This document shows, piece after piece, positions 35,960 through 38,620 of a stretch of 38,620 nucleotides of DNA. The position numbers and the translations under genes were made by a program. The stretch covers positions 1-38,620 of the forward strand of contig CAJPVJ010000095.1 of NCBI GenBank assembly GCA_905397405.1, given 5' to 3'. The notes under the pieces are model-generated. The model was not told the DNA's origin and did no database searches. It saw only the letters and a program-made list of their open reading frames with translations. Source of the DNA: Oppiella nova. Lineage: Eukaryota > Arthropoda > Arachnida > Sarcoptiformes > Oppiidae. Position 1 is the first letter of the stretch, and every line of letters starts with the position of its first letter.

Positions 35960-37510
35960 ATGTCTTACCACTCCATCACTGGATGTGATTATTCTGTGAT
36001 GAGTAACACCAGTGAAGACAACTCACTATACGAGACACCCATGACTTCACTGAACAACTCTGTGGTCGGGTCCACACGAATTGATTCCTCACTCTTCGAC
36101 ACCCTCTCGACCACCAGTCAGGCCATGGATCTGTTGGACACACAATCAATGCATGGATCCGTTGCCACAGATTCCACATTAAGACCAACGTTTGCACAGA
36201 AGACCACCTCTTCCCAAGTCTTAATGCCTGAGTCCTGCACTTGGCTTCAAAGACAACTCATGTCTACCATCGATGACAACGACTTGAATGACAATAACCG
36301 ATGCATTTTACTTAAGAAGATGGTGTCGGAACTGGACTGCGAGCACATGGAGCTCATGGCTGTCGAGCATCAGATCCAAGCGCTGAGTATTAAATGCAAA
36401 ACCATTCGTCAAAATATAGTCTCGAAAACAGATTTTATGAATTCATTGATCAATGAAATGGTTGTCAACTCTAACTCTAAGCAAAGGGCGCACAAAGAAA
36501 CACAAACTGATCCCAACGACAATGAACGCACAGTCTATGATAATAAGCCATCGTTTTCGCAAAACATGTCTTCTGATAATTCATTTCATTTGACACCAAA
36601 CGATGTGGTGATGTCTGTAATGTCTGTAATGTCTGAACGAGAGACTTGTGTCCAAACAGAGAATCGCTCGCATTGTGAACAAACTGTAAACTCAAATAAA
36701 TTCAACTCTTTTGCCGTAAAACTAATTGTCATTAAAAAGTTAGAAATGATATTGAATTGAATTTATTTGCAGGTATTGTCGGACAATATGAAGAGATCAA
36801 TGAATCGGTTGCCGGCTTTGGTTAAGGGATACCTCACGCGAAGGCTTATGAAGACTGAAAAGGTTTTACAGAAAATGGAAACCATTCGCGAGACAACACA
36901 ACTGTTGACTTCTTATCATAATTTTCATCTAAACAAGAAGATAACCATCGAAGACATCAATCTACACAAACGTCTGATCATTCAATTGGAGAACAGTTGT
37001 CATGAATTCTATGATATATTCTTTAATTACACGAAATGTTCACAAATGGCTCTAATATGTCGATCGAGGGAACAGATTCTCGATCGGCACTACAGAATGG
37101 GTTCTGTTTTATCAAATTCTAGTTATTTGTCACCAAATCTATACTCAAATCAATCGCAGACCAAAGCCCTGTCTTCGGCCACCAAAAGGGTTTTGGAGAG
37201 AAAGACTCGAATGGTTTCATCAAAGAGTGGATCAAATGAATGTTCGCAAAGCTCTCACAGTTCGCACTCACTGTCAAAGTCATGCCCACGAAAGTAAGTC
37301 CACAATTGAAGTGTATGTTTGGCACTGTTTTCACTGTAATTGTTTAATACCAGGAGTTTGTTATCACCGAAAACTATATCTTCGTCGTCCAATACTTCGC
37401 TCAAAGATTCCAGAAATGTATCCAAAGCTGCATCTCGTCGTGCTTTAAGACATTTGAATAAGAATTCCTCGCAAACTGTTAAAAGAAACATTACTTTTAT
37501 TAAGAAATAA
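35960..37510 (+). CDS. CP110 (CCP110) centriolar capping protein homologue
   Basis: Three exons, 35960-36685, 36773-37293 and 37354-37510, with phase-consistent GT..AG introns of 87 and 60 nt, encode 467 residues. The first exon is Ser/Thr/Asp-rich with a helical stretch (about residues 100-165; ELDCEHMELMAVEHQIQALS) that may be a coiled coil. The second carries the family hallmark ALVKGYLTRRLMKTEKV with KITIEDINLHKRLIIQLENS, HEFYDIFF and ALSSATKRVLERKTR, all corresponding in order to the conserved C-terminal region of vertebrate CP110. CP110 caps the distal end of centrioles, limits their length and blocks cilium assembly. It is shorter than vertebrate CP110 (about 1,000 aa), mainly in the N-terminal half. 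It is divergent from lingerer. The assignment rests on the C-terminal region; the N-terminal half is not recognisable alone. Confidence 0.8.
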
Positions 37511-38441
37511 TTTTTACAACTTTTTTATATTTTTCTATTATTAATACATTGTATGCTATTCTATTTTACAAATTATATAATAAAATCATAATTTTTACGT
37601 TTCTTATATTTTTAAAATTTTATGTTATGTCATTGTATTACGGTAAATGCTCTGGAGCTAAAATAAGGTTATCATACATTTCTTATAATTGTATGTTTCC
37701 AATCAGAAATTTCGAAAAAGATGAAAGGTCAATGGATAAATAGTTTGATAATTGTAAAAACATACTGTACCTGAGCTTTAGTAAATTGAATTAAATTAAG
37801 TTACGGTATTAGCAATTCATTTTGAATTTTTTACTACCGTACAGGTACAATCAATTCTATACACTCCTTTTATTATTATTAATGAGGTATTCATATATTA
37901 TACAAAAGTAACCACAAGACCCGGACGCTGATATTAAAAAATTGTCATAGATAAAATAAATTGTTATAAACCTATTCACTTTTATTAGTTAAAAATTTTA
38001 ATAACACTTGTCAACTTATTTACATTACGATGCTGTACAGATTTTGAAATATTAAAGTCTCTAATATGGTTATGAATCATAAGTTATAATAGTTTATTTG
38101 ATAGTCTATTTTACTATTTCTCACATACCCTGAGCGTTCATAAGTTCTTGTAACATTTATAACAATTTAAGTTAATCATTATTGTCAAACATTATTTTGT
38201 TGAATATTGTCTAAATTTAATTTTATGGAACATTAAAAGTATGTTTTAAATGCTTTATATAAGATTGAGATAAAGATAATGTTTATAATTTACAAATTGT
38301 CGATGTATCTTGAAGCAATTAACAACATAAAAGAAGTAAACGATAAGTTACATAGATATGGACAAATTATTTTTGTAACTTCAATAGTTAAAAAGTTATT
38401 CATGTTTAAAAATACTGTACTACAAATACACGAAGATTTTA
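37511..38441. other. CP110 3' flank and AT-rich DNA
   Basis: AATAAA at 37579-37584, about 70 nt past the CP110 stop, is a reasonable poly(A) signal. Beyond it I see only AT-rich DNA. A 60-codon open frame at 38279-38461 runs into the inverted repeat and is not convincing. Confidence 0.5.
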
Positions 38442-38620
38442 AAAATCAATTTCATAATTAATTGATTGAATTGATTAAATATAAGATTACAAGCAGACCT
38501 TAAATTAAATTACAAATTACAAAAAATGAGTTTTCAATTAAAAAGTAAAAAATCTCATATCTTATATTTACATGTTGTTATATTAAAAAATTATTTGCAT
38601 TTTCAATTAGACTTATATTA
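38442..38620 (-). repeat. right arm of the 179-bp inverted repeat, at the window edge
   Basis: Exact reverse complement of 27056-27234, running to the last base of the window. If the window is a whole contig, it ended inside this repeat, as assemblies commonly do. Confidence 0.97.

Noticed and set aside
38279-38461. 60-codon plus-strand open frame near the window end
   Set aside because: AT-driven composition, no family features, and its tail enters the inverted repeat. A chance frame is more likely.
1-38620. Search for CRISPR arrays, operons or virus-like elements
   Set aside because: No regularly spaced repeats, no LTR pair, no polymerase, capsid or integrase-like reading frame was seen; the genes are spliced and eukaryotic.

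Overview
The window is AT-rich eukaryotic DNA with spliced genes. Introns are mostly 45-100 nt with GT..AG borders, and coding exons stand out as GC-richer islands. Gene content (Caskin, Lingerer/UBAP2L, CP110, GUF1, an unconventional myosin) and very compact genes suggest an arthropod, probably a mite or other chelicerate. That placement is inference. I see no retroviral, Polinton or other virus-like element, no CRISPR array and no convincing intact tRNA.

Layout. 1-8.6 kb is mostly gene-poor AT-rich DNA with two weak orphan exons (1273-1607 and 4591-4669, minus strand), a GA microsatellite and a tRNA-like relic. 8676-15804 (minus) is the 3' half of a Caskin gene: Ser-rich linker, tandem SAM1-SAM2, long proline-rich tail and short C-terminal exons. 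Its ankyrin/SH3 half is missing. 15.8-18.2 kb is gene-free and holds a single-N join between duplicated ends plus a 128-bp tandem duplication. 18282-23159 (minus) is a complete 18-exon myosin with one IQ motif and a C-terminal SH3 domain. Starting 175 bp upstream of its ATG, in the opposite direction, is a hairpin-dense 400-450-nt segment (23334-23785, plus) that looks like a Pol III structured RNA, perhaps RNase P RNA. 24353-26280 (minus) is a possible two-exon orphan gene whose intron contains two short inverted-repeat elements. 27242-29643 (minus) is GUF1, the mitochondrial LepA/EF4 GTPase, with a disturbed middle. 30763-34084 (minus) is lingerer/UBAP2L. 35960-37510 (plus) is CP110, preceded by a second, truncated copy of its first exon (34697-35338).

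Assembly quality matters here. Both N positions are flanked by duplicated sequence. After the second N, 128 bases (35340-35467) are the exact complement, but not the reverse complement, of 34079-34206. That arrangement cannot arise biologically and marks a software error. The last 179 bases of the window are a perfect inverted copy of 27056-27234. Caskin's missing 5' half and the apparent CP110 duplication are best read as join artefacts until shown otherwise.

Functionally this is a set of unlinked housekeeping and cytoskeletal or synaptic genes: actin motor, synaptic scaffold, mitochondrial translation factor, RNA-granule/ubiquitin-binding protein and centriole cap. Lingerer and CP110 are head-to-head and probably share a promoter region; the myosin and the RNA candidate are also divergent.
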